A DNA stretch of 64,000 nucleotides from Hydrangea macrophylla (lineage: Eukaryota; Streptophyta; Magnoliopsida; Cornales; Hydrangeaceae): NCBI GenBank assembly GCA_033977485.1, contig CM066991.1, forward strand, positions 126,809,999 to 126,873,998, written 5' to 3'. Made by a program: the position numbers and the translations under genes. Shown here piece after piece: positions 1-10,451 of this stretch. Numbering within the stretch: the stretch's first letter is position 1; every line of letters begins with the position of its first letter. A model generated the notes under the pieces. It ran no database searches and was not told the origin of the DNA. It saw only the letters and a program-made list of their open reading frames with translations.

Positions 1-668
1 GCATTAAGGTAGCTCATCAATGTGGAAGTGATCTTGGACTCCCAACAATTGTCATCACAAATTTTTTTTTTCTTTTCTTTTTTCATGCATTATGGTAATA
101 TTAATGTTCAATTTTTTTTTTTTCTTTTTGATCACAGTATTCAAATCAAACGCGTTTAATGCAAATATGTAATAAACATTGCTTTATTATGGTAATATTA
201 TCATACCTTATATTGAATTCTTTTCCTTTTTTAGAATAGTCATTTATAATGGGAATCAAAATACTATCATAGATGATGGGAATTAGATATTCATTCTTAT
301 TGGGATTTATATCCCATTGGCAGTATGTGTATGGGTGGGTGAACCTTCAACTTTCCACCCCCAATTGACTGGATTTCCCATGCACTCCACGCTATATGAG
401 GTGAACAATTAAGTTTGTTTACCTTTTCCTTTGATAAAATTCATGTTCTGTCAGCAATTGTCCCTGTAACCTCCAAATTAAAGTGAAAGAGGATGTGACT
501 TCATGAAGCTCTTTGAAATAATTTTTTTTTTATTACAATCCAAGTCACAGGATTTATGCATATCACACTTCAATCAGTCATCATTGAACTTAACTAGCAT
601 AACTGGTAAATACAAAAGAAGTTTAATCTTGTTGAAACCTTCATAGAGATTGTCATATGGTACCAGAC
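1..668. other. Intergenic / 3' flank of the MsrB gene
   Basis: No exon is recognised. The stretch is AT-rich with T-runs near 61-70, 111-123 and 519-531. The part just below 669 is the expected 3' untranslated and polyadenylation region of the minus-strand MsrB gene. A short open frame at the very left edge (about 3-65) could be the tail of an exon from outside the window, but it is too short to judge. Confidence 0.5.
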
Positions 669-2559
669 TTAACTCTTGGGGACAAATTTGACCGATACAC
701 TGTTGACACAATGGCGTTCATCTGTAGGCGTCTTAAATCCCTCACCTTTAAAAACATGGCCCAAATGCCCTCCACAAGCTGCACATGTAATTTCAGTTCT
801 CCTCCCATCTGGGTCCGGCTGAAATTTTGAGTTTCCATTGTTTTCAAACCAATTTATATGTGATAAAAAAATAAAATGGGTAATGTTAGGGACACAAAAA
901 AAGAGATGCTCATAAAAGTATGTGGCACCCATGTGGCATCCCATGAGTTAAGTTAAGGGTGGTGAGTCCTACTGCAACATGGGATGTCACATCATCTTTT
1001 TGTGAGCATCTCTTTGTGATGCTTTTGTGTCACTAGCATTACCCAAATAAAATAGATAGCACAAGGAAATAATACTCACGGAGCGATTAATGGCTCCAGG
1101 GAAACCCTCAAAAAATGCAGGCCAGCCGCAGCCAGAGTCAAATTTGGTTGTAGATTTATATAGAGGTGTCCCACAACCAGCACAATTATAGATTCCATCA
1201 TCGTAGAACTTGTTATATTCCCCAGTGCCTTTCAACCTGTCATAGCCATAGCATAGTAGCATACGCAAAGCAATACATCAGATCTACACCAAAATCATAT
1301 GACTCGGGTGGAGCACACAACTTTAAACTATATAACCTACTTTTCGAAATATCAGGTTCTCGACAAATTTATGGTTAAATTACCTAGTATCTGTACTATA
1401 TACCTACTTTGTGATTAACCTACATTATAAGCGTGAAATTAACATTCCACCATTAAAATCACTTTCAGCATATGCCAAACACAAGCATGGTCACTTTTAA
1501 CACGGTAATCATACGGAAATCATATTTGCACTACAATTTCCAAACACTATATATATATATATATATATACAGTGAGGCTCTAAAGAGAACTTCCTCTCTT
1601 TAATAAAGAGAGGACCTCTGTTTTGGCCGTCAGATCCAGTTTTTAAACACGATCCGACGGTCAAAACAGAGGCCCTCTCTTTAATAAAGAGAGGGCGCCC
1701 TCTCTGGAGAATTTTCGTATATATATATATATATATGTATATCAAAATCTAATTCCAAAAAATATATACCATAAAGTTTGGCCCTTTAGAGCAGTGTGAG
1801 GATAATATTATGTACGTATACAACCGCGATATGCATTCTTTGGGTTTGCTTCAGTATTTCCGTATGAACCATTAACTCAAGGATAAACAGAACCAGAAGA
1901 ATCAACACATTTACGGTGACAAAATAAGCTTAGAGGGATACATTGGGCAACATCAGCCATGGCCTCATGTTTATTAAGGTACACATAGAATGGATAGTAG
2001 AGGGATGTAATTGGCCACTAGATCCGAAGTCTACAGGAGGACCAAGCGGTCTGTGACATCAAACACAATAAATGCACGTTAGTAGCTTCATACACTATCT
2101 CATAACTAGGAAGCACAGACATTTCTAAGAAGGTAACGTGACGCATATCATGTCTGACACATGGCACGATACTTTGTGGCCTGCCGTCTGTGGAGTCGAT
2201 GTATATATATATATATATTTTTTTTTTTTTTGCATTGATCGTGTTGTATCCGTGTCACTTTGTCTGTGTGAGTGCTTCATTGCCCATAACAATCTTTATG
2301 TACCTAAATCATAAGCTACCCAGAGTTTTTCAGTTTGTTCCGACTTTAACCAGGACCCCTGGCAGCTAATCAAAGTTAAGGTAGAAGATCAACATTGATC
2401 GTTCTAATATTTTACAGTTCCTCTTGCTTAGAGTGAATATATCATTCTAACTACATTCTAAGCATATGAATTTTTAAGGGGAACCAAAAAAATCTGAATC
2501 CCATTTTTAGCATTATCGATACGAGCAAGGATGGATCTAATCTATATCGATATGAGCAA

Positions 2560-2593
<34 letters not shown>

Positions 2594-3415
2594 GGGGTTC
2601 TGGGGGCAATCCTCTCTGATTTGGAAAAACACACTTAATTATACTAGTATTATTTAAAAATACATGTTAAGTGTATACACTCGCTCCCTAAATTTTTTTC
2701 TAAACTATTAAGCTCGCCCCACCCTAGATTTTTTTTTATAAAAAAAAACTGATGTTGGTAATTTCTGAAAAAGTTTAGTGTGTGTTTATAAATATAAATT
2801 CTGAATTTAGTTAACAATTGCTTTATACCTTGTTGATTCAAATAGTTTGTATTTATCTCTCCTTATATATTTATCTCATTATCAAAAATATATAAATAAA
2901 TGCCAAAAAAAAATCACCCCTAGACTAGATTCCTGATCCGTCCCTGGATTTGATCAATCTGGCATTTTGTCAATTCCGTTTATTCTCATGATGCAGTTTG
3001 TGAACACAACCACCACGGCAAAATTGAAAACTCAAGACAACTCAAAATCACCACGGCAAAATTTAAGTTCTTATAAAGTAGAGTAATGTAAAGAGAACTC
3101 AAGAATTGAAAGTTTTGTTGCTCCAAAGTACCCTAAAATCACCAGATCATCTAACATATGGGTAAAGTCAGAATCCAAACTCACACCCAAAATTCCAAAA
3201 CACCCAATTCGTCAAACAGCATTCAGAAATCGAGACATGTATCTGCATCAGGTTCACACTTATATACATATATGTATTGAATAAAGAAGTGTGAGAAATG
3301 GGGATGGATATTACTCTGTTCCTTTCTCGCGAAGGATCCGAAACTGCTCCGGAGAGAGAACAGCCCGCCATTCTTCCTCTGATTTCTGCATCGAACCAGG
3401 TCCAGGGGCAGCCAT
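669..3415 (-). CDS. MSRB: Peptide-methionine (R)-S-oxide reductase B, cytosolic type, complete, 3 exons
   Basis: Exons on the minus strand are 3415-3315, 1236-1080 and 818-669 (101+157+150 nt), giving 135 aa and a TAA stop. The enzyme reduces methionine-R-sulfoxide in proteins back to methionine, a repair step after oxidative stress. Zinc-site cysteines are visible as C52/C55 (CAGC) and C98/C101 (CAAC). The SGCGWPAFF motif holds the likely resolving Cys70, and RHCVNS holds catalytic Cys123. Both introns have GT-AG ends, and an in-frame TGA two codons upstream fixes the start. There is no transit peptide, and the length is close to plant cytosolic/nuclear MsrB proteins rather than plastid ones. 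Intron 1 is about 2.1 kb and intron 2 is 261 bp; both contain small transposons. Product assignment is very secure. The exact paralogue number (MSRB5-like group) is inferred. Confidence 0.95.
878..1044. mobile_element. MITE, Mutator-like, in MsrB intron 2
   Basis: A 167-bp element has inverted ends GGGTAATGTTAG / CTAGCATTACCC. The complementarity continues inward, with gaps, through GAGATGCTC / GAGCATCTC. It is flanked by a perfect 9-bp direct repeat AAATAAAAT (869-877 and 1045-1053), the size typical of Mutator-like elements. It makes up most of the 261-bp intron and stops 35 bp from the exon 2 donor side (exon 2 ends at 1080). Confidence 0.85.
1570..1718. mobile_element. Palindromic MITE embedded in (TA)n, MsrB intron 1
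   Basis: An inverted-repeat element about 150 bp long sits between two (TA)n tracts (about 1547-1568 and 1718-1742). The arms pair over roughly 70 bp (CTCTGTTTTGGCCGTC against GACGGTCAAAACAGAG). Each arm also contains its own near-perfect palindrome centred on CTTTAATAAAG (1593-1613 and 1673-1695). The layout resembles TA-flanked 'Micron'-type MITEs; that family name is inference. Confidence 0.75.
2563..2592. repeat. Poly-G run in MsrB intron 1
   Basis: An uninterrupted G tract of about 30 bases follows a partial direct repeat of ATCGATAYGAGCAAGG (about 2516 and 2548). The length may be unreliable because such runs are hard to sequence. Confidence 0.8.
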
Positions 3416-3612
3416 TGCTCACTGCTTCTGCTACTGTTGCTGACGCAAATCCAGGATGAGAGTACATGATTTTCTCGGGAAACCTATTTAGTAGTATATC
3501 TCTCCGCCAAATGAACTTGGCCACAAAAATGGGTTAGAGGGGCTTTGAGTAATAGCAATATTTAGAGCACTAACAAATTTTACTAATACTCGTATTCACA
3601 ATCTCTCTTTTA
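3416..3612 (-). promoter_or_regulatory. 5' UTR and proximal promoter of MsrB
   Basis: This is the sequence upstream of the MsrB start codon. It contains the in-frame TGA at 3419-3421 that sets the start. No convincing TATA box was found. The Tourist-like MITE begins about 200 bp upstream of the start codon, so the distal promoter may derive from it. Confidence 0.4.
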
Positions 3613-4105
3613 CACTTCGTTTGGATTGAGAGAAGTGGAGAGAAGAGAAAAGAAACTTATCAAGAGAATAGAAGAGAAGAGAAGAGAAGAGAAAGTTGAG
3701 TTTTCTCCATCATGTTTGGATAGACAATAGAGGAGAGAAGAGAAAAGAAAAGAAACATAACTTTTTCTCGTTTGGATAACTTTCATACTAGAAAAGAAAA
3801 GAAACTACTTATAACCAATTTATTTTTTTGACCTCTATTAAGGATACATGTTAGATGGAATAATAATATATTGGGGTGTATTTGTCTTTTATACATTATT
3901 TAATTAAGTTTCTCTTCTTTTCACTCCGGAATCTCTCCGATTTGGAGAGAAACAAAACTGGGCTCTTTTCTCTCCACTTTCTCCCCGCTTTCTCTCCATT
4001 TCTCTTCTCTTCTCTCCCCACTTAAATTACCAAACGCGATAACCTGAGAGAAAGTGGTACTCTTTCTCTTCTCTTCTCTCTATTTCTCTCAATCCAAACG
4101 AAGTG
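3613..4105. mobile_element. Tourist-like (PIF/Harbinger) MITE, 493 bp
   Basis: Inverted ends CACTTCGTTTGGATTGAGAG / CTCTCAATCCAAACGAAGTG are flanked by the 3-bp duplication TTA (3610-3612, 4106-4108). The TTA target and the GTTTGG in the ends fit PIF/Harbinger MITEs. The interior near the ends is purine-rich (GAGAAGA units) on the left and pyrimidine-rich on the right. Confidence 0.85.
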
Positions 4106-4184
4106 TTAGTGTTTATGGGTGCGAGTGTTAAATGAGATTTGTCAATGTCTCTAACATTATTATTTGAGTAATGCTCTAGTAGTA

Positions 4185-4369
4185 AACCAAGTTTCTTGTG
4201 GCCGAGTGGTAAGCTTCTTGGGTGTACTACCCAAGAGGTTTAGTGTTCGAGTCATGGGGAGCGTGGTCATTGGAGTATTCATCCGGCGCCTCCAGACCTC
4301 GGAGGATTAGTCGAGGTGTGCGCAAGCTGACCCAGACACCCCGATTACCAAAAAAAAAAAAAAAAAAAA
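4185..4369 (+). mobile_element. tRNA-derived SINE with poly(A) tail
   Basis: The RNA polymerase III promoter boxes are visible: A box TGGCCGAGTGG at 4199-4209 and B box GTGTTCGAGTC near 4243-4253. A tRNA-unrelated body follows and then an A-run at 4350-4369. TAGTAGTA occurs just before (4177-4184) and just after (about 4374-4381), a candidate target duplication. The 5' end is uncertain by a few bases. A second, truncated copy lies at 33284-33422. Confidence 0.85.
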
Positions 4370-4373
4370 CTAA

Positions 4374-5454
4374 TAGTAGTAGTATGATTTTGCAGTACAA
4401 TTTAATGGGTCAATTAGAATTGTACAGCTCCAAGGTATGCAAATTATGGGGTAACCACTTGGCTAATGAGGACCCTTCTTCAACTCTTGGGTTCCGGTCT
4501 GCCCATAGTCGGTGGTGGATGGGTAGATGTCGCACCAAGACCAAGGTGCTTACTACTTGCAATGAGTCTCATTTTTCAGGCCCCAACATAGGCGTATTGG
4601 GAACCTATTATACACGACAGTTCCATGTATTGAGATCCACTTTTCACTATTTTGGGTAATATTTGGAACATATTTAAATACATGATTTTTGAAACACAAT
4701 TTAATTAATGTGTTTATTTCTCTTCTGTGTCACTATGGAGTCCAGTGACCCACATGAGAGAGAGAGACATATTATTTGGATTGTGTCCCAAAGATTATGT
4801 GTTTGAGTGTATCACAATCTTTACTCCACTATTTTGTTAACCGAAAAATAAAATAAAATAAAATTATGCAATAAATTAAAAAGTTGGATATAGTTGTTTG
4901 ATACAATAATAATTTTGAAAAAGTTTAATGTAGTTGTTTGATGCAATTTTATTGCTGCATATATTATTTTATTTTAAATTTTGAAAGAATGCAGAAGGCT
5001 AGACTACAAGGGGGAAAAGGGGAGTTTTAATCTAAAGCCCTGTACGTTAAATTAATTTTTTTTGTTTTCATTTTACTAAATCAACTGAAATTTTCATATA
5101 ATTAGTCGTATGAAATGTAAATTTTTACATAACTAGTTATGTACAAATTTGTAACAAAAGTGTTTGCCGAAGTGGAAACCTTAGAAGAAGTGAATAACGT
5201 TTTTAGAAATTTGGTATTAAATCCCACAATAGGATAAGTATTTGGTTTTAAGACACAAGAGAAACTTTTTTAGTAATAAAGACATTATTCAGTAAGAGTA
5301 TTAGAATTAGTTCATTTGACCAGTTGACCACATATTTTTTGGACTTTACCCTCATTTGCATTCTCGTTTACATCCCTCTCTCTCTCTTCCATCTCTCTAT
5401 CTCAGCACTTACCACCGACCACCATCACCTTCGTTGCCACCACAGAGAGTCGCC

Positions 5455-5498
<44 letters not shown>

Positions 5499-5580
5499 AC
5501 TGACCACCATCACCGTCGTCGCCACCATAGCCCGGCTTGATGATGGTCGAATTAGAGAATGATTTGGTTAATGGAGGTGA
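4374..5580. other. AT-rich intergenic sequence with (CT)n microsatellite
   Basis: No gene is supported. A (CT)n tract lies at about 5458-5494, between two similar pieces containing ACCACCATCACC (about 5418 and 5502). The open frames here come from this low-complexity sequence. The GGTGA at 5576-5580 is the target duplication of the LTR that follows. Confidence 0.5.
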
Positions 5581-7285
5581 TGTCACGCCCCGGAACGGCA
5601 AAAATAGAGAAATTTTTATTTCCTTTTTGGGTCCAAAGGCAACGACTCGTGAAGTCACATGATTGTCCACACCACGCAGTACTAAACAATAGAAAGGATA
5701 ATTAAACAACAGAAAGGATAACAGAGATGACAAAATATAATATAGGTTCTGGTTAAAACATAACTTAATGTCAAAAGGAAGTTACTAGCTATTACAATCA
5801 GAGTCTCAAATCAAATAGAACATAATGGAAACATAAAATGTTAAGGCAATATATTCCTGATTACAAAAAGTTCTGAAAACAATAAGGATAATTAAACTAC
5901 TATCTAGCCTAATCTTCAATTGGTGTGGAGGTAGTCCTTGGCGTAGTAGTCTTCCTCTATCTGACCTTCGTCGGGGAAATCCTTCACAGGAGCATCGTCA
6001 CCAGCATAGTAGTCCTCAACCGCAAGTCCTTCACCTGTATAATCATAGACAGAGTGCACTAGAACGTAGAAATGTCCAGCGGCATTAATGCTATCAGCTT
6101 AATGAAAGTTGAGTGAATTAGATACTATTAGGGTATCGATTATTGAAGTTATTACAAGTTATAAACGATCACAATAAATTTCCATTGAGTGTATACCGAT
6201 TATCCGATTACTTACGTCTTACTAAATTAAGACTGACAATACATTCTGATAGAAGAACAGACTCAACAGTAGTTCACTTCTAAAGATACACCATTGCTCT
6301 GTCCATCACTTTTAAGAACATATACACATTCCACCGCATGTCATAGACATCACATCAGTCCATCTCTAGCTTCTAAGAACATATGCCCAGTTCATCGCAC
6401 TACAGGGATATAATGCTTTAAACAACATCATTCTAATGCCACGATTTAACGACGTCTACCAGTGATCACGGTCCACTGCATGTCACGCCCCGGAGCAGCA
6501 AAAATAGAGAAAAATAAATTTTCTTTTTGGGTCCATAGGGAATGACTGGTGAATGTCACTAATGATCCACACCATATAGTACTAGTCTACAACGAGAATT
6601 GTAACAAAAACAAACTGGATATACAAAATCGTTGCTTCTATTACCAACATCAGAGTTATTACAATAGTAATGCTACAACAGAAGTATATAAGGTTTGAAA
6701 GCAACATATGCCCAAGTACCAAATATAACAAAACAGTCTAAACAGAAATATATAAACTATTAACTAGCTCTAGGTCTTCAGCTGGCATAAACATCAGCAT
6801 AGTAGTCCTCCGAGGCATAAGTGTCATCAGTGGGACCACCTTCTGTGTACTCCTCTCCCGGATAGTAACCGTCATTATAGGATCCGTCACCTGCAAAATG
6901 AGGTATAGGATAGTCTGGACGGGGAAAGGTCCAAGCAATAAAGGCCGTCAACTTACTGAGAGCAGAGTGAGTATAAACTAACAAGGTACTAATTATCTGA
7001 GGTAAAACAAGCTTATGAAAGTTATAAGATATAGCTCTATTAAGTAATATCTTCTCTTTATTCAACCCTGCGTAATTCGAATCCACTTTTTATTTAAAAA
7101 GACCTACTGACTCTTATGATTCCGATCTGATTGTAACATTCCTGGATACCCTCTGCTCTTGTCTACCATGGTTAAGAACATAGAGTACATATTCTCAATC
7201 CACTGAAATTCATGGATACCACGCCTCGAGCACGACATATCATTTTATTGCCATGATTTATCGATATCTTGCCAGTGATCTCCCA

Positions 7286-7415
7286 TCTACCGCTCGTTAA
7301 GGACATAACCCGTCCACCGCTCGTTAAGGATATACATAGATCACCGGACTATCTCTGAACTACTTGGTCCTGCCCACTGCTCATTAAGGATATAACCCAT
7401 CCACCGCTTGTTAAG
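7286..7415 (-). repeat. Short tandem repeat in class A LTR
   Basis: About four degenerate copies of a unit containing CACCGCTCGTTAAGGATATA occur here. The host LTR has a different tandem unit in the corresponding region (about 6290-6400 and 8717-8850, containing CCGC-AGTCATAGACA and CTTTTAAGAACATATG). Confidence 0.65.
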
Positions 7416-7743
7416 GGCATCGTATGACCAAATGTCCACTTGCGTACCATTCTCAAGAGCTTATCGAAACTTATCTAAACTTTGTACTATGATTGATACA
7501 TGACATCCCATCCCAATGTGGCCTAACTATTCTGATTAAAAAAAACGGATATCAAACTTATACTGTAAATCAACATGTCACCCACGTCGTCACGTTAATC
7601 CATTATTCTTAATAATACTTTATCTTTGTTGTCACGTTATCCCTGATCAACCCAGAATCACATAACGAAAGTCTGAATCGAGAAACGAACAATCAAACCC
7701 TTAATATAATCAATAGGCAAAGGAATCCATGTTCTGCTAATAC

Positions 7744-7944
7744 CAATCGATTGGGATAAGGTCTAATCGATTGGGATAAAAATCATAATAATCGATTGAG
7801 GAAACTGGCAATCAATTGGGTCTAAAATAATGTCAATCGATTGCTAACATTGGCAATCGATTGGGATGTCAATCGATTGGAATTCTATCCAATCGATTGG
7901 GTCCCGACTGATGGCAATCGATTGGTAATTATGCCAATCGATTG
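7744..7944. repeat. Array of 10 CAATCGATTG palindromes (spacing 20/25)
   Basis: Boxes start at 7744, 7764, 7789, 7809, 7834, 7854, 7870, 7890, 7915 and 7935. Steps are 20, 25, 20, 25, 20, 16, 20, 25, 20. Most boxes are exact; the others differ by one base. Many extend to CCAATCGATTGG, two CCAAT boxes back to back. Confidence 0.9.
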
Positions 7945-8429
7945 GCACTTTGTCTTCACCAGCAGATTAATAAAACAGCATATATAAATGTAATACTCAT
8001 GTATTTTATACATCTAAGCTTTATAATAACTTGTAAAAAACTTCATATATATAGGGACCAAGTGAGTTAGGAACTCACCTAAGGTGTGTTTGGCTTGTGT
8101 TTTCTCAAAACACAAACCTCTCTCTCTCTCTATTCCTTCTCTTTCTCTTCTCCTCTGCCCAGCTCTCTCTGTCAGTCTCTTCTTCTTCTTTCTTTCTTCT
8201 TCTTGTTCTCCTGCCAAGGGCAGTGAGTGTGTGTGTGTATGTGGGTGTGTATCTATATAGATATAGATATATGGATATATGTATATATATATATATCAAC
8301 ACACTCTCTCTCTCAACCAAAAACCAACCAAACAGACCCAAGACCTTAAAGGGATACATATATATAAAGGGAAAAGGGTGATACACATCCAAAGCTTAAG
8401 CAAAGAAGAAAACTTGTCTTAGCTTATGC

Positions 8430-8620
8430 CAATCGATTGGGACATATGGCAATCGATTGGTAACAGGTATTTGAAGGCAATCGATTGGAACTTATGGCAA
8501 TCGATTGGTATGTTGCCACGTAATGAATTTTAGTCGGTAGAATGACAATCGATTGGAAACATGTCAATCGATTGGTAACCAAAAAGTGGCAATCGATTGG
8601 GGAGTAAGGGCAATCGGTTG
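8430..8620. repeat. Array of 8 CAATCGATTG palindromes upstream of LTR TATA
   Basis: Boxes start at 8430, 8450, 8478, 8498, 8546, 8565, 8590 and 8611, forming four pairs with internal spacing 20, 20, 19 and 21 bp. The last box is CAATCGGTTG. In the minus orientation the array lies in the putative U3 region. Confidence 0.9.
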
Positions 8621-9168
8621 GTATCTAAATCTCACCAAAAGAAAAGGAAAGGTTATATAATTATAAAAATGAAATATCAGGACTTATTATATATAAAAAA
8701 AAAACAAGGTATTACACCGCAAGTCATAGACACCTTCGTCTGTCTATCGCTTTTAAGAACATATGATTATATCATCCGGTTGTCTTAGGACTACTTGGTT
8801 TAGTCCACCGCAAGTCATAGATACCTTCGTCTATCTGCCGCTTTTAAGAATATATGATCAACCACGGTCCGCCCATGTAAGATTCCCGAATCTTAATAAA
8901 CCTACTTAAGTTCAACTCTAACATTAATACATGACAGTGCCATATGGGCTGACTACATTGAATGAAACGAACTAACTCCCAATGATTCACAACAATTACA
9001 TTATTTAACATCGCAAAAATTATCCGTCAATCTTAACGTTACTACAATCCTACGCTGCATTATCTCATTATCACGTTTGTATTACATGGGAGGGATTCAG
9101 AACAATATATAAACAACTAAACAGTTATATTATAAACTAAACAGAAAAAAACAACATTTTGTAACTTC

Positions 9169-9375
9169 CAATCGATTGGGACAGAAGTTCAATCGATTGG
9201 TATAAAAGTAGTAATAATCGATTGGCATAAAGTCCAATCGATTAGATTACAATCCATAATAATAGATTGCTAACTTTGGCAATTGGGGTATCTACAATGG
9301 CAATCGATTGTATAACATGGCAATCGATTGGGTTTATAACAATGGTAATTGATTGGGAAAAGTCCAAATCGATTG
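9169..9375. repeat. Array of about 10 CAATCGATTG palindromes
   Basis: Boxes start at 9169, 9190, 9215, 9235, 9260 (degenerate), 9280 (truncated), 9301, 9321, 9346 and 9366. Steps are 21, 25, 20, 25, 20, 21, 20, 25, 20. The order and the variant third box (TAATCGATTG) match the array at 7744, so the two arrays are homologous. Confidence 0.88.
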
Positions 9376-9737
9376 GGACTTCGTCTTCTTCACAATGAAG
9401 ACAATCCAGCAATATAAAAACAGGCAAAATTTGATCCATGCTTCTTATCTTCATCTAAACAAGTCCTAACATCAATATATTGATACTCAATGGGTTTAGA
9501 ACTCGCCTTAGGATTAGAGGGTGTGTTTGGGTATGTGTATATGAAGCTTTGGAAGCTTCAATTGTGGCTCTTCCTCTCTCTCCTCTTCTCTGTCTGTCTC
9601 TTCTCTCTCTCTGTTATATTTTTTTTTCTTTCTTCTCTTCTTTCTCCGGTCTTCTTCTTCTCTTTAGTCCATATGTGTGTGTGGGTATATGGATGTGTAT
9701 ATGTATATATATATATGAGTATATAAAACATGCACAG

Positions 9738-9739
<2 letters not shown>

Positions 9740-9777
<38 letters not shown>

Positions 9778-9793
9778 CTCTCTCTCTCTCTCA
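9740..9793. repeat. (CA)n(CT)n microsatellite
   Basis: A pure AC-repeat block is followed by a CT-repeat block inside the class A LTR, just downstream of its minus-strand TATA candidate. Overlapping open frames come from this low-complexity DNA. Confidence 0.9.
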
Positions 9794-9908
9794 ATCACTC
9801 TGATTTCTGTAACCAGAAATACGTCCAAGAGGATCTTATATATATAGGGGGATTAGTGTTCACGTGGCCAATCCCTAGCCAAAGCAAGGGAATCAAAATA
9901 GCTTCTGC

Positions 9909-10035
9909 CAATCGATCGGCAAGGGTGACAATCGATTGGGGTTAGGTATTAAATGATCCAATCGATTTGTATATGATTCCAGTCGATTAGTATCCAAGAT
10001 AAGGTAATCGATTGGGAAACTAGTTCACTCGATTG
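9909..10035. repeat. Array of 6 CAATCGATTG-type palindromes
   Basis: Boxes start at 9909, 9929, 9959, 9980, 10005 and 10026. Steps are 20, 30, 21, 25, 21. Several boxes are degenerate (CAATCGATCG, CAGTCGATTA, CACTCGATTG). This array corresponds to the upstream array at 8430 in the nested copy. Confidence 0.85.
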
Positions 10036-10143
10036 GGATACAGATTACACCAAAGGTAAAGCTAAACTCATATAAGTATTTAAAGGGAAAATACAAGATC
10101 TTATTCACATAATCATTACAGAAATACAAGGTATTACAGGTGA

Positions 10144-10451
10144 TGTTGCGAATGAGGCTAATTAGAAAAGAGTTGCAGTTGAGAAACAAGTAGTAGAGGG
10201 AATGGAGAGAGAGAGAGATTGAAGTGTTGGATAAAGCTTGGAGATCTGTCACCTCCGACCACCACCAATTTTAGATCCACCACCACTGCAACCAGATCTA
10301 CCACCACCGGGACCACCACGATCAGATCCACAACCACCACATGACCACAAGCCATTACACATCAAGCATTTTTACTTTTTTGTGAATTTTCACGAACTTT
10401 GTGAAATTTCACAACTTTTTAGTGGTATGATAATTTGTTTTGTGATCATTG
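10144..10451. other. Short host segment between LTR insertions
   Basis: This joins to the sequence left of 5576 once the class A LTR is removed, and to 28339 onward once the 10452-28333 insertion is removed. It contains a CCACCA-rich stretch (10258-10340). The GTGG-rich sequence at 28600-28790 on the other side runs on the opposite strand. No gene is supported. Confidence 0.5.

Larger units (their letters stand above)
6481..8716 (-). mobile_element. Nested solo LTR, class A, inside 5581-10138
   Basis: A 2236-bp LTR has ends TGTCACGCCCC / GGTATTACA and flanks CTGCA (6476-6480) and CCGCA (8717-8721), a 4/5 match. Its left end is clearly homologous to the left end of the host LTR (CGGAGCAGC versus CGGAACGGC, then AAAAATAGAG). 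A minus-strand TATA candidate (TTTATATATATG) lies near 8355-8368. Palindrome clusters lie at 8430-8620 and 7744-7944. A (CT)n/(GT)n-rich stretch at 8116-8320 lies just downstream of the presumed start. Confidence 0.88.
5581..10138 (-). mobile_element. Solo LTR, class A, minus orientation (interrupted by 6481-8716)
   Basis: Ends are TGTCACGCCCC and GGTATTACA, flanked by the perfect 5-bp duplication GGTGA (5576-5580, 10139-10143). Subtracting the nested LTR and its duplication leaves about 2.3 kb. No internal region or second LTR is present, so this is a solo LTR. On the minus strand a TATA-like CCTATATATATAAG lies near 9834-9852. Two clusters of CAATCGATTG palindromes flank it (9909-10035 and 9169-9375). 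Superfamily is inferred as Ty3/gypsy from the ends and from similarity of style to the 58557 element. Confidence 0.88.

Noticed and set aside
2563..2592. Poly-G run as a G-quadruplex regulator
   Set aside because: A pure homopolymer of uncertain length in an intron; no flanking evidence for function.
3168..3524. 118-residue minus-strand frame over the MsrB start region
   Set aside because: A different frame from MsrB exon 1; the MsrB frame gives conserved family residues and correct splicing.
4199..4253. tRNA gene
   Set aside because: A and B boxes are present, but the sequence does not fold into a full cloverleaf, it continues into a long body and ends in poly(A). It is a SINE.
8097..8392. 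Overlapping open frames on both strands
   Set aside because: Both come from CT/TA/GT low-complexity sequence inside the nested LTR.
9480..9803. Ser/Leu-rich 107-residue open frame
   Set aside because: Derived from CT, GT and CA microsatellites inside an LTR.
7744..10035. Regularly spaced repeats resembling a CRISPR array
   Set aside because: The repeats are 10-12 bp palindromes with 10-15 bp degenerate spacers inside a plant LTR with target duplication; there are no cas genes and the genome is eukaryotic.
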